Assembly: GCA_038025085.1 (NCBI GenBank)
Contig: CM076146.1
Location: forward strand, 19,256,001-19,320,000
Direction: 5' to 3'
Origin: Tetragonia tetragonoides
Lineage: Eukaryota; Streptophyta; Magnoliopsida; Caryophyllales; Aizoaceae
DNA: 64,000 nucleotides
Made by a program: the position numbers and the translations under genes. The notes beneath the pieces were generated by a model. That model ran no database searches and was not told the origin of the DNA. It saw nothing but the letters and a program-made list of their open reading frames with translations. Position 1 is the stretch's first letter. The number at the start of each line of letters is the position of its first letter. This document shows positions 1-12,492 of this stretch, piece after piece.

Positions 1-764
1 GAATAAGGTGTTGCTCCCGTGGAGGATCTTATAGATTTCCGCACATTCATGTGTGGTCCGCACACACCGTTGTGTACCTCGTCCATAATTTCTGCGGCTT
101 CTTCGGAGTTCACGCATCTGAGGTTGACCCCGTTGTGGGACTTTTTGTACAGAACCCCCTTGAATTCTATGTATTGCGCCGCTAAGAGACTGATGTCCCG
201 TTGAGCTCTTAGGGGTGCGTCCTGAGGGTATATGCCTTTGGTGATGTAGTTGAAGACGTCTTGGTACCAAGGATCCTCTTCGATCGGAGCCAAAGTCATT
301 TCTGTGTCAAGATTGTTGCAAAGGGCTGGCTCGCTTCTTCTTTGTATACAAACGGGCATCATGTTAACAGGATTAGGTATGATAATCAAGGATGTTAATT
401 TGGATAGAGCATCTGCGAATTGATTATCCTCTCGTGGGAGGTATGTGAAGGCTACCTCTTCGAAGTTATCAAGCACTTTGTCCAAAACTTCCTGGTAGCA
501 GAGTGCCAGACTCTCTCTGTGAACTTTCCACTTTCTGGAAACTTGATTGATGATTAGTAGGGAATCCCCATAGACCTTGAGTACTCGGATACCCAGGCCC
601 ACCGCTGCTTGTAGACCGATGATACATGCTTCATATTCGGCTGCATTATTAGTGACAGGGAAGTCCAACTTTACTGAGATGGGAGTATGAGCTTCGTCTA
701 GAGATACTAGAAGCACTCCTGCGCCGTAACCCTTTTGGTTGGATGCTTCGTCAAAATACATTTT
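1..764 (-). pseudogene. Second (archaeal-type) RNase H with deleted integrase, Tat pol
   Basis: The minus frame just after the stop at 765 starts with FDEASNQKGYGAG, then NNAAEYEA, GDSLL and DNQFADALS. These hold the four acidic positions of the archaeal-type RNase H found after the first RNase H in Tat elements. The usual FDG appears as FDE. Downstream comes the start of the integrase zinc-binding region (HNGVCGPHMN). Within a few codons, near position 45, the frame jumps to IRSSTGATPYS, which normally lies some 200 residues later. The HHCC remainder and all three catalytic acids are therefore absent. The element at 62824-64000 keeps the whole interval and serves as an internal comparison. 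Confidence 0.8.
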
Positions 765-2290
765 TCAGCAATTTTCCTCAATTAAGGCCACATCTTCGTC
801 AGGAAAGTCGTATTGCTCGTATTCCTTGGCTGTGTGAGAAGGGTGCTCGACCAAGTATTCCAAAACTACTTGTCCTTTGATGGTCTTTGTGGGATCAAAC
901 TTAAGATCGAATTCATACAACAACACGGTCCACCTTGCGATTCTTCCACTTAAGAGTGGCTTCTCGAAGATGTATTTGAGGGGATTCATCCTCAACCTTA
1001 CTAGTACAGGGTGATTAAGCATGTAATGTCTGAGTTTCTTGGTGGCCTAAACTAGAGCTAAGCAGGTCTTTTCAAGGCTTGAATATCTGGTTTCATAGTC
1101 AATGAATTTCTTGCTTAAGTAATATATGGCTCGTTCTTGATCTTCTACGATCTGGGCTAGCATAGCCCCTATGGCTATGTCGGTTACCGTCATATAAAGG
1201 ATCAGTGGCAGACCTTGCTTTGGAGGAGCAAGAATAGGGGGGTTGGCTAGATAGTCTTTGATCTTGTCGAACGCTTCTTGACACTGATCATCCCACTCGA
1301 TTTTGAGCCCCTTCTTCAACTTCTTAAATATGGGTTCACATGTTATGGTGAATTTTGATATAAACCGACTTATGTATTGAAGTCGACCGAGGAACCCTCT
1401 AATTTCTGTCTCATTCTTGGGTGGTGGCATTTCAACGATTGCTTTGATCTTGGATGGATCAATTTTGATTCCCCTTTGACTGACTACGTAACCCACCAGC
1501 TTGCTTGACGTGACTCCGAATGCACACTTTTGAGGATTCAATCAGAAGTTGTACTTGCGTAATCTTTCAAAGAACTTGTGGAGCGCCTGAATATGCCCGT
1601 CTCGGTGCCTTGATTTCATAATCATATCATCCACATAAACTTCGGCTTCTTTGTGCATCATATCATGTAGTAAAGTTGTGGCGGTCCTTTGGTAAGTTAC
1701 ACCTGCATTTTTCAATCCAAAAGGCATGACTCTGTAGCAATAAGTTCCCCATGGAGTTATGAACGTTGTTTTGCTCATATCTTCTTCATCCATCTGAACC
1801 TGATTATACCCTGCGTAGCCGTCCATGAATGACAACAGGGCGTACTCAGTTGTGTTGTCTACCAAAAGATCAATGTGGGGTAAAGGAAAATCGTCCTTCG
1901 GGCTAGCTTTGTTAAGATCTCTGAAATCGACACACATTCTGACTCGACCATCTTTCTTTGACACTGGAACCACATTGGCGATCCATTTAGGATAATCTGA
2001 TACCACAATAAACCCGGCGGCAAGCTGCTTCTGTACCTCTTCCTTTATCTTCAATGCCCATTCTGGTCGGAGACGCCGCAGTTTCTGCTTGACTGGTTTA
2101 GCATCAGGGTACAAAGGGATTTTATGCTTGGCTATGCTTCTTTCAATTCCCGACATGTCCTTATAAGACCAAGCAAAGACATCTGTGTATTGCTTCAAAA
2201 GTTCAACAAATTGCTCACGTTCCTAAGCAGTTAGGGATAATCCAATTCTTACTTCACGAGGTTTGCTTTCATTGCTTAAATTAATTAATT
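765..2290 (-). pseudogene. Reverse transcriptase and RNase H of Tat pol
   Basis: The frame is recognisable from about 2290 down to 765. It opens with the pre-RT stretch ending in DVFAWSYKDM, followed by the RT landmarks VRMCVDFRDLNKASPKD, PLPHIDLLVD, FMDGYAGYNQ, MPFGLKNAGVTYQR and the catalytic YVDDMIMKS. RNase H follows (QKCAFG, GFLGRLQYISRF, YLSKKF). Stops at 2223-2225 (TAG), 1542-1544 (TGA), 1047-1049 (TAG) and 765-767 (TGA) fall where family sequences carry Gln, Arg, Trp and Trp. Each fits a single C-to-T or G-to-A change. Apart from these four stops the reading frame is continuous, so the decay is by point mutation in this stretch. Confidence 0.85.
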
Positions 2291-2538
2291 CTGTTTCCTC
2301 CCCAATGGAGGTCTTTTGTTCATGATTGATTACTGCTTTGAGCAGATCTTTTGGCAATTCATTTTCATCATTGGGTTTATCATAGCTAAACAAGGTAACA
2401 AATAAGAAGAAGGGTTTTTCTTTTTATTGATATTAGAATTGAAAACAGCAAGGAAGGGATCTGACTTTTCCTTCACATTGACACTAGACATAGAAGAAAT
2501 AAAGGGGACACTCCCCGCTCCTGACTCATACTTAGGAC

Positions 2539-3257
2539 CTAATCAGATTCTTCCATCATTGGTTCTTCCCCGGTAGATATCGTGACCTTTCGTCCATTCG
2601 GGCTAGTCCAGCTTACTTCTTTCCGCCATCCCATTGTGACATCGTCAGTAGTATATATTAGGTCCGCGGGATTGAAGTTGCAATCATTGAGAGTCACTAC
2701 CTCCTCATCCATTTCAGGAGCTTCGGCCATTTTGTTTTCTCGACCAAATAAAATACCCAGAAGCTCGTTACCTGGTTCTTTGGTCCAATCTTGACTCGCC
2801 GGTTCTGAGGGGTGGTGTGCCTCCTCGTCTAATTGATTGCAGTCTCGGAATATTTCAAAACCCGGGTGTGTCACCTTGGCCTCTTCGTCATAGTACGGTT
2901 CAGGGAAGCCGTAATATGGGCAATAATCTCCTTTTGTGATGAACTGGCCATTTAGAGTGTGACTATAGGGCGGATGACTTGTTTTCCTTTAAGGGGTTTC
3001 CTTTGTTTTAGGGCTTGATCATGGATTTCTTTGTTAGTAGGTTGGTAACCAAGTCCAAAGGAATTGTTTTTGGCTTCTAATTTGAAGGTGGCGGGCCCTT
3101 GCCCATTTCTTCCTAATCCCATGCCGGGTATGTACCCTTGCTTCTTAAGAAAGCCATTAACATGAGGGTTTGAGTGCGGTATAAATGATGCCTGATCCAT
3201 TTTCAGTACGTTGACCTTGGGTTCTGATTCATCAAAGATGATGGCCAAAAAGAACAA
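2539..3257 (-). pseudogene. G-patch and linker region of the Tat element
   Basis: The segment 3257-2952 encodes GYIPGMGLGRNGQG, a glycine-rich G-patch motif that Tat elements carry before the reverse transcriptase. A frame change near 2955 separates it from the next conserved block (GDYCPYYGFPEPYYD, read through 2945-2890). An open frame from 2874 to 2539 (111 codons) is acidic (DEEAHH, EMDEEVV) and corresponds to the poorly conserved linker between G-patch and RT. No protease active site (D-S/T-G) is found upstream, so the copy has lost its 5' half. Confidence 0.65.
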
Positions 3258-3384
3258 ATTGGAGGAAGAAGTGAAGGAGTTGAAGCAGCAACTTGCTGAT
3301 GCTAAAAAGACACCAATAAGTTTGTTTCAAATTATGCTCTTAATATTCGCAGTAGTAGCTATGATTTTGTATTTGAAATTGTAA
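3241..3384 (+). CDS. Coiled-coil plus C-terminal membrane anchor, probable 3' exon fragment
   Basis: A 47-codon frame starts at 3241 (an ATG at 3238 is also possible). It gives a charged heptad-like stretch (KNKLEEEVKELKQQLADAKK), then a hydrophobic segment (ISLFQIMLLIFAVVAMILYL) and a stop right after KL. This is the layout of a tail-anchored protein end. Sequence after the stop resembles a 3' UTR and is not retrotransposon-like. Upstream, retrotransposon sequence on the opposite strand abuts it, so if this is the last exon of a host gene, the rest is lost or outside the window. I do not recognise the family. It may also be chance coding potential, since it was too short to be tested by length. 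Confidence 0.35.
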   Translation: MAKKNKLEEEVKELKQQLADAKKTPISLFQIMLLIFAVVAMILYLKL

Positions 3385-3960
3385 GTGTACCTTGCAAAAA
3401 AGGAAAAAAAAAAAAAAAGAGGAGCCCTTTGATGTTTTTCTTGTAGAATTAAGAGTAGGAATATGACAACTAAGCTCCTATGCAATGTAATTTGTCAGTC
3501 TCTGTCTTTTTTAATGAAATGGGAATCGCTTCTTTTAGTCAATTTGCTACATCAATTGCACAAATAACTTGATTTTCGACGAATAATTACTGTAACTAGC
3601 TAGTGTAACACACCGGATTTTCTAAAAAAATAAAAATAAAAAAATAATCTCGAACCGAAAATTCGGCATAGTTCCGTTTGAATATAGACATCCCAAGTTA
3701 TCGACTTTCAATATGACTGAGTACAAGGTCAGCTGAAAATGATCCTCAAACATGCTGAACAATATGTTACAACTAGCTTGGCTTAGAAATAGTTACCATT
3801 TGCTCTGCTAGCTTGTCCAAAACAAACCAATTCAGTTTCTCCAAAATACTACTACATCAAACCAAATTCATAATATTCAAAGTACAAAATACAAGTTCAT
3901 AACCAAGTACATGTTCTCCAAATCAACAAAAAGAAAACTAATAGGAGGGGTTCTGGTACA
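3385..3960. other. Non-coding stretch with an LTR-like start
   Basis: AT-rich sequence with no supportable gene. At 3604 the string TGTAACACACCGG resembles the first bases of some Ty3/gypsy LTRs, but no matching end, PBS or second copy was found. The right part probably belongs to the 3' flank of the MULE that follows. Confidence 0.4.
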
Positions 3961-6900
3961 TTCCATTCAGCCAAATTCAAATAGTTCATAACAGAATCAT
4001 GGATAGTTGGGTGTTGTAGCAGAAACTTGACTTGATGTTTGTCAAATAAAAGTTGAAGTCTGAGATGGAAATGCTCCTACTGGCAGTGTTGCACTGCCTG
4101 GAACACCTGAAGGGTTCATGTACATGGCACCATTGGAGGGGTTCTGGTACACTCCCATTCCAACAGGTATCTAACATACATCAAATAAAAGTCATTTATA
4201 ATCATCAACAATATAACAAAAAATTAACATATAAAGCCAAAATTGATTAATACAGAATGCTTACATTAGGTGTACCATTTGTGACTCTTCCTCTTCCTCT
4301 CCCTCTCCCTCTCCCTCTTCGCCTTGTGAGACCACTTGCTCTCCTTGAAGGTTCCGCAGACCTGTCATGGTGGCTTGTATTAGTTGTTGCATCTCTCCCT
4401 TCATTTGACGGATGCTTTCTTGGCCTGCCCCTTCCTCTCTTTGAAGGAGGTTCATTCATATGCACTTCAGTGTTGGTACACTTTCTCTTGTTATGCCCTT
4501 TGCCTTTGCATTTGGTAGAAGTCATCTCAATACCATGCCTTGTCAACTTTCCAGACTTTTTTGGATCCTCATGAGGATCCTTTCTCCTATTCTTTCTAGG
4601 CCTCCCTGGACCTATCTTAATTGGAGGAGGGTCTAATTCAAATTCCATCCTAGGCTAATGCCTATCTCCTGCAACAGGAAGGATACTAAACTCATATGCC
4701 CTCATGTAAGTTTCTTTCTTATAGACTTCATGCACATACAACTCAGCCTCTTGTTGCAAGAAATATATGCACGAAATTGCATGGTGACATGGAATTCCTG
4801 TTAAGTCCCATTTTCTACATGTGCAAGTTCCCTCTAGCAATTTTATAGCCACATCCTCTGTCTCTAACTTGAAATACCATGAAATCAGATGGAAAAACCT
4901 CACATGCAACAACCTTCTCTTTCTCTTTTTCTAGTTTTTTCTGGATCCTAGGGCATATGATGTTGTCATAAGTAGACATTTGTTGTCTTTTAGTTATCAA
5001 TCTAGACATCAATGCTACCCTAATGTCCTCTAGCATGTAAATGAGGTGCTTGGCCCTGGCATTAATTATATACCCATTAAATGTTTCAGCCATGTTACTC
5101 ACAATGACATCACATTTGTTATTGGTGTTTACAAAACACCTGCAGAATGTCTTAGGATTTTGGTGTATAAAGGCTTGAGCTGCAGCTGAAGATACTTGTC
5201 TCATCTCCAACATGGCTTATTCAAATTCAGCAACATTATAAGCTCTACAAGCTCTCCAAAATAGCCCCTTCAGCTCATCACCTTTAAAGGTCTTATGTCA
5301 ATTTGCAAATATATGTCAAGCACAATTTCTATGCTCTGCTTTGGGAAGTACATGTGCAACAGCATTCACCAATCCCTAATACATAACACAATTATAATTT
5401 TACTGAATTTTCTAAACACTAAATACTTAAATATATAGAAATCAAACAAATGCTATAAATGCACATAAAACATAAACCAAACAGCATAATGTGTGTTATC
5501 TTTTGCTGGTCAGAAATTAAAGTCCACCCTTCTCCTTCACCACAGTTCAAGCATCCTCTCATTTGATCCATAAACCATATCCATGAATCATTGTTCTCAC
5601 CTTCCACAACTGCCCATGCAAGAGGAAACATTTGGTCATTTCCATCTCTACCTATTGCAGCTAACAACATCCCTCCTAAAAATGTCTTCAGAAAGCATCC
5701 ATCGAGACATAACACCTTTCTGCATCCAGCAACAAGACCATTCTTTACTCCATCAAAGGAAATGAACAACCTTTGAAAGACTCCAGGTGATCTTTCAATC
5801 CTAGGGTCAGTGACAAGCTCAAAGATGGAGTTAGGAGAAGCTTCCCTCAGTGCCTCTAAATATGGTCCTAGCTTACTGTAGTGCTGCTTCATGTTCCCGT
5901 GGAGCTTTGTGTGAGCCCACCACTTTGCTCTAGATGCCACCCACTTGGAAACACAAATCTTGTATTTCCCCTTCACCGCTTCAATGATTTCCTTAGCTGG
6001 CCAATATGGTTTGGCTTTAAAAACTAATATGAACTGCTTTGCAATCCACTTGGACGTAAGCTGCCTATTTGCCATCATGTTTCTGTGGCACCTGTGATGG
6101 TTTTGGACCTTTTTCACAGCAAATGTAGCCCTTCTAGAGTACTAAGATGCATAAACAAAGAAATTGCAATCCTTAACACATTTAGCTCCCAGTCTTTTAT
6201 TTCTGTTCTTGTTACTAACAGCCTATTTTAGATTCCTTTCTTGTGCAATAGCATAATGTATAACAGCTTCTCTAAATGCTTCTCTAGTTGCAAATCTAGT
6301 ACCTGCTACCCATTTCAAGGTAGAAAAATCAGTGTGAGGGCCAATAATTGGGGCTTCGGTCTTTCTTTTTTTCCCTAGAGCATCATCTTCTTCGCTCTCT
6401 CCTGGAGTGTCCACATAACCATCAGAATCCTCATACTCACTAACCAAGTCTTCCATGTCTGCAACCCCAGGTTCTTCGTTTTGCATAGATGTGCTTCCTT
6501 CTTTTGCATTTGACAAGCCAAGCATAACCTTTTGAAGCAAAAGTTCTGATGCTTCTTTGGCTTTCTTCTCAAACATAATGGTCTTATTTATTGAATTTCT
6601 CCACTCATCATCATCTTCATCACTATCTAGTGGAACCTGATCCTCAACAGGTGACAATTCTTCATTGATGTTCACTTCAACATTTTCAACATTGTGTTCT
6701 TCAGTAACCACCGCTTCTTCACCAGCCTCTTCCCCAAAGTTTTCTCCTTCAACTCTTCTTTTTCCTCTTTTCTTTTTCGATCTACTAATCTTCACCTTTC
6801 TCTTGGCTCTTCTATTTTCAGAGGCTTCTACTCCCTCAGACTCATCATCAGGATCATAATTTGAATCCTCAGTATTTGTCCCAACATCACTAACCAACTC

Positions 6901-8600
6901 ATGAATGTTCAGAGGGCTATCAGGTTTATTATCATATAGATCATCAAACTGGAAATCCAAATTATCAAAGAAGCTGGTTGTTTCAGGTGGCGGTAAGGGC
7001 TGGTTGGTTGTTTCAGGTTGTGGTGAGTGCTGGTTGGTTGTTTTAGGTGGTGGTGAGGGCTGGTTGGTTGGTGGTGGTGATGTCTGGTTTGATGTTTCAG
7101 GCAGCGGTGAGGGCTGGTTTGTAGCTACATGTTGAGGTTCAGGTGTTGAAGGCTGCTTGTGCAACTGCTCAGGGTTGGCTACAAATTCTTGAATTTTTTC
7201 AGCTAAGGAATCTATTATAAAGGACTTATGTGCAACATCATTTTCATGTGAGGGCTTATGTGTAATTTGTTTTGTAGGTGAGGGCTTATGTGCAATATGT
7301 TTTATATTGAAAGGCTTATAGGATACAGATTTTCTAACTGTGAACTTCTTTGCCCTACAAATTTCAGCACCTTGAGCTTTCTCTTGCGAGCCTCCATCAC
7401 ATTGGCCTTGTTCTTGTGGGCATACATCACTTTGGGAATCCTCTGTTTGCACCCTTTCAGACCTAAGTTGTTGCACTGATGATTCACTAAACTGTGTTTT
7501 TTGAGTTGTAGGTTCTACTAATTCTGGCAGAGGTGAAGCTACCACTTCAGGTTGGTCTATCCCATGCACAACATATAATGAGACTTCAACAGACTTTTTT
7601 GCCAATTTCACCAATTCTAGCACCTCATTATCTTCATACACCTTCCTAAGTCCATCCCAATTAAAACGATTCCCAGGTGATACATACACAATCTCATTAA
7701 TTGTCTTGTAATTCTCACACTTTTTGGCTAGCTTTTCCAGTTCAAACCAACCCAACTTAGCAGAATCAGCACCAAGAAACAAAACATAATCACCACCAGC
7801 GTAGGTTAATTTTTTGTCTACTTCTTTAAAATCCCCACCATGCCAAAATCTCAAATTAATTGGTTCCCCACCACTATCCATCTCCTGAAATTGATTTATA
7901 TGAAGTGTTCAAACAATATAATGCTAAAAGTCACAAAATTATTATACACCAAAACACTACAGTTTTTACACCATGAATTTCACATGCTTAACACAATCAA
8001 ACTAAAATGGAACAAGAATTTTGTACCTGGTGGTTCTCAAATGGAGTAAAGTTGCTTCCTTTTCCTTTTTTTAAGCACACAAAGCCTCCTTGTAGAATTG
8101 CAGTCAATACTTCAAAATCGTGATGTGCCTGTATGATAGAAATAGAGAGAGAAATAGTTAAGAGTACATTGGTGGGTTTTTGCCTATTAAATTCTTGTAT
8201 ATGGGACTAACCTTCAATGCCTTCTTTTTTTGAGTGAAACCTTCAATGCCTTCTAACTGCCATAGCACAAACTTGCAGAGGATGACAATGGTGGAACGTA
8301 TGACGAAGGGCCGAAGATGATTTAGAACGACACAGTGTTTTAGGTTTTCTAAAAACAATGAGTTTTTAAAATACTTAAAGTATATATAAGTTGTGGTAGT
8401 ATTTAGAGAAAAAAATAGAAAATATTCATAGTCAACGCCACGTCATCACAATACTAACGGAAAATATAACGGAGTTACCTAAGGTCCATAACCTACAACC
8501 AAGTTACTAGTTGGGATTAAACGACGCAATTTCAAAAGGTGGGATTATTATCTGCAACTCAAGTAAAGTTGAGATTATTTTCAACCAATTTTCCTTATTG
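3960..8600 (-). mobile_element. Decayed Mutator-like element (MULE)
   Basis: The interval contains a complete but broken MULE transposase gene on the minus strand (4042-7881). It is flanked at the right by non-coding DNA that may include the terminal region (about 8430-8600). I looked for long terminal inverted repeats between 3385-3960 and 8360-8600 and found only a short AATAATCTC match. Borders are therefore approximate, and this copy may be a non-TIR MULE or have lost one end. Confidence 0.7.
4042..7881 (-). pseudogene. MULE transposase (MuDRA-like), inactivated
   Basis: The start at 7881 (MDSGGEPINLRFWHGG) opens a PB1-like N-terminal domain. A low-complexity acidic and proline-rich region follows, then the Mutator DNA-binding domain (WVAGTRFATREAFREAV, about 6310-6230), the DDE core with VLCLDGCFLKT and LISDQQKG (about 5725-5500), a SWIM finger (CTCRKW..CHH, about 4825-4775) and a degenerate zinc knuckle (KCKGKGHNKRKC). 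The knuckle has lost its first Cys. An AT-hook-like GRPRK run follows. A 94-bp intron (4171-4264) leads to a last exon ending at 4042. Damage: stops at 6223-6225, 6142-6144, 5316-5318, 5298-5300, 5217-5219 and 4655-4657, a +1 shift near 4865, and a splice donor at 5499 reading AT instead of GT. Confidence 0.85.
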
Positions 8601-10358
8601 ATATTATTGATAAAATACATTTTATTTTATTTTTGCAAATATTTCTATCCATAGGATGCATGGTAATTCTTGAAAAAGATATTTCATACCACGCACTTGT
8701 AATGAGATTGGATTGAATTTAAATAGAGAATAAAAATAATATATGTACACTAATTCTAAAAAGTAATTCAATTCATGAATAAACTCATTCTGCATTAATA
8801 GTATATGTGCACTAAAACTTGATATTTCATACTTGTTTATACCGCACAACTAAAACTATATGACAAAGTTATGCACGTGTGGCATCTACGTGTCATCTTC
8901 ACAGGAACATTGCCTCTTATGTGATGTCTTATTTCTCATCACCGCACGTAAATGATCCAAACTTTTATAGGATACATATACATATATATCTCATTTTGAA
9001 GCATTTTTCAAATCCTATCCAACGGAGTCAGATTTTTAATTTTTTGACATACGTAACTAAAGTAATTTTATTTTGTAATTTGGAAATATGTTAATAAATT
9101 TGTAATTAAGTCAACTAATGATAAGAATTAATGGTGGATGATGTGTCATGTTACGTGGCAAGTTTGTGCTTACGTGTCGGCTTACGTGTCATGCCTACAC
9201 GACGTGGCTCGCCTTTGTGGCGTCCCACGTGTTGGCACCACACGAAGAAAGACCCAGTTATATATACATACTAGGTTTTGGCTCGTAAAATAAGTTTATG
9301 AATATATCTAATATTTAATGTTTAAAATATTTAAAGTGAAATTATTAATATTATTGATAAAATATATTTTATTTTATTTTTGCAAATATTTCTATCCATA
9401 TTATGCATGCTTATTCTTGAAAATGATGTTTTCATACCACATTGATTTGTAATGAGATTGAAATAAATTTAGATAGAGAATAAAAATAGTATATGTACAC
9501 TAATTTTAATAAAATGCATGAGGTATCAACTTTTAGTGCTTGTATACCGTTAATGCAGAATGAGTTTATTCAATCTTTTATTAATTGAATTACTTGTATA
9601 ATGGGCTAGTAAAATAATTGTATGAATATTTTTTAATCTAATTTTATAAATATATTTAATAATATTTTTCTTAAAATAGTTGAAATGAAATTATTAATAT
9701 TATTATTGATAATATACATTTTAGTTTCCAAAGATTTCTAATCATCTGATACATGCTAATTCTTGAATATGATATTTTCATACCACCTTCATTGTAATGA
9801 GATTGGAATAAATTTAGATAGAGAATAAAAATAATATATGTACACTAAAATAAGTAATTCAATTAATAAAAAAACGAATAAACTCATTCTACATTAACAG
9901 TATATTTCCACTAAAAGTTTATACATCATGTTCGTTTTATAGCGCACCACTAAAACTACGTGACAAAGTTGTCTACATGTAGCGTCTACGTATCACCTTC
10001 ACACAAACATTTCCTCTTATGTGACGTCTTATATGTCATCATCGCATGGTAATGACTAAACTTTTATAGGATATATATACATATATATCTCGTTTTGAAG
10101 CATTTTTCAAATCCAATCCAACGGAGTCAGAATTATAATTTTTTGACTTGCATAACTAAATTTTTTTTTATTTTGTAATTTGAAAATATGCTAATAAATA
10201 TGTAATTAAGTCAACTAATGATAAGCCATTAATGGTGGAGGATGTGGTATGCTATGTGGCATGTTTGAACTTACGTGTCGGCTTACGTGTCATGACCACG
10301 CGACGTGGCTCGCCTATGTGCCATCTCACGTGTCGGCACCACACGAAAAAGGACCCAG

Positions 10359-10512
<154 letters not shown>

Positions 10513-10556
10513 TTTCTTCTTAAATTGATACTAATAACGGAGGAGGATGAACAAGA

Positions 10557-10586
10557 ACCCGTGTATCGCACGGACACGAAATCTAG
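10557..10586 (+). other. Helitron 3' terminus (hairpin plus CTAG)
   Basis: CCGTG and CACGG form a short stem around TATCG, followed 13 bases later by CTAG and then T. Helitrons end in CTRR preceded by such a hairpin and insert between A and T. The same terminus, with a perfect 7-bp stem, occurs at 27969-27997 and 28311-28339, which supports the call. Confidence 0.75.
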
Positions 10587-10619
10587 TTTTAAATCAATAA
10601 ATCACATTTTCTTATGAGT

Positions 10620-12490
10620 AATTATAATTCTAAAATGAATAATAATACGGGGTATTACAAATGAAATAATAAAAACATATAAAGATGTGCGGGTCCCCAT
10701 TGTCTATTGCATGTCTGATACACTATTGGCTACTGCGGTATTCTCCTTTACATGCGCACCTTTGTTAGTAATTTTTTCTAGGCAAACTATAATTATACAC
10801 TCATATAGTACTTCACATTTTTCCAGAATTTGGGGCAGCACTTGCGTCCCTAGGAGTATGGTTGGGTCCACCCATGTCCACAAGGAAAATCATGATACAT
10901 TAAAAATCATGCTTTTAATTAGCTTGCACTTATAATTAGAATCTCAAGCTTCATTTATCAATTGCAGCTAGCTGTGAAGTATCATCTAAACAACTTTAAG
11001 AGCTTCTATGAGATCATTTTAGAAGAAAATTGTCCGAGGAGAGACAAAAAACAGAGGGGGAAAAATACAGTATGAAGGAGATGAGAATATAGTGTGGCCT
11101 ATTAAATTAGTTAAACTGGACGAAAAATCATCAATTGACAATTAAGGACATAGAAAGATGAGCTGATTGATAGGGTAGGAGCCGTAGGACTCTTCTTAAC
11201 TACTCTCTAATTAAAACCATTATTTTACAAAAAAAAAAAAAAAAAAAAACGTTATGGTCCTCCAACACGGATGACAAGTTGACAACGGGGAGGATTCGAA
11301 TCCAATCAACCATCAATCTACCTCGGAGTTATATAATCGGGTTCGAATTCCAACTCATTTGTCAGATTCGCATGAAACTTCTTCTTTAAATTGGGTCGGT
11401 CTACCATTGGATTTAACTTAATTGCATTCCAATGATTTTTTTGTTTATTTGGGATTAAAATAATTTAGGATGATGGAAATAAGAGTTTCATTAAAAAAAA
11501 ACTATATTTATTTGACATTTCTAAATGTGAACTTAATGATCTTTCCTTATCTAATTTTAGTTCACAGTTCAAATTGAGGATTAGGTACTTTTTGTTGGAT
11601 TGAGTAGCATTTCGACCACATTGTCTTCCTTTTCACCAATATTGTCTTTGGAGTTTAGACTTGTAACTAGAAAGGTCAAATATTTTTAGTCGGTTAATAA
11701 TGCACATTATTGTTTACACCCTAAGGATATAGGCAGCTGTGTAGACCCAATAAAACTATACACTTTAAGGAAATGAAACTATGATTCAAAAATTGAAACT
11801 TAGACAATATCATTTTCTTTTTGTTCAAAAAAGAGTGTTTCATTTTAAACAATATCATTTTCTTAGTTATAGTTTCATTTAGAGTTTCATATTTTAGTTG
11901 TAGTTTCATTTTCTTGGAGTATAGTTTCACTAGGTCAAATAATCGGGTGGATTCAGGGTCAAGGCAATAAGAATTGGTTAATAATGTATAATTTGATTAG
12001 TATTTCTCTATCTTTTATAAAGAATGGGTGAAGTTTGGTATTAAGACGCTAATGAGGTTAATTATATCAAGGCGGTTTATTAAGTGGCTACTCCTAGCCC
12101 ACTTAAAATTAGGTGTACTGCTCCATTTTTATGTCATGACCCATGATCTAATATTTAAGTTAAAAGATAAGAGAACAACACAGTAGTTAAATAGCTAGAT
12201 CTTTACATTTGAACATTGATTTATTCGTGTTTGGTAATTATGGATTCATGTTTAAGACTCCTTTAAATTTGAATTTTATCTTTTTCTTAAAGTATATGTA
12301 TGTTTATTTTCTCTCTCTTGAGTTTTCAGCTCTAGGAGATCATTGTGCTTGTTTACTTCAAATTTAGTATGTTAAGACATCCTTAAGTGTAATCAAAATA
12401 ACAAGTAACATTTTGGCAAACTTTCAAATAAACTAAAATACATTTATTATACATTTCTTTATAGCATAATTTATGCTATATTCAGGCAGT
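10620..12490. other. AT-rich intergenic DNA, no gene seen
   Basis: No conserved coding frame. There is a poly-A run at about 11228-11250. A low-complexity stretch (11760-11930) repeats the words TTTCATTTT and GTTTCA. Sequence near 11290-11350 contains TTCGAAT-type words reminiscent of a tRNA B box, but no tRNA fold was found. Confidence 0.5.
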
Positions 12491-12492
12491 CG

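Larger units (their letters stand above)
1..3238 (-). mobile_element. Truncated Ty3/gypsy element of the Tat lineage
   Basis: Minus-strand remnants read, from high to low coordinate, G-patch segment, linker, reverse transcriptase, RNase H, a second archaeal-type RNase H, and a scrap of integrase. This order, with a second RNase H, is typical of the plant Tat lineage. No LTR is seen: the right side stops near 3238, where unrelated sequence begins, and the left side runs off the window. Gag and protease are missing. The integrase catalytic core is deleted. Frames are interrupted by stops at 2223-2225, 1542-1544, 1047-1049 and 765-767 and by a frameshift near 2955. The copy cannot be autonomous. 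Confidence 0.85.

Noticed and set aside
3600..8600. Long terminal inverted repeats for the MULE
   Set aside because: Only a 9-base match (AATAATCTC) between the two flanks; not enough to set borders.
11280..11360. tRNA gene or SINE head (GGTTCGAATTCC words)
   Set aside because: No matching A box at the right distance and no cloverleaf could be drawn.
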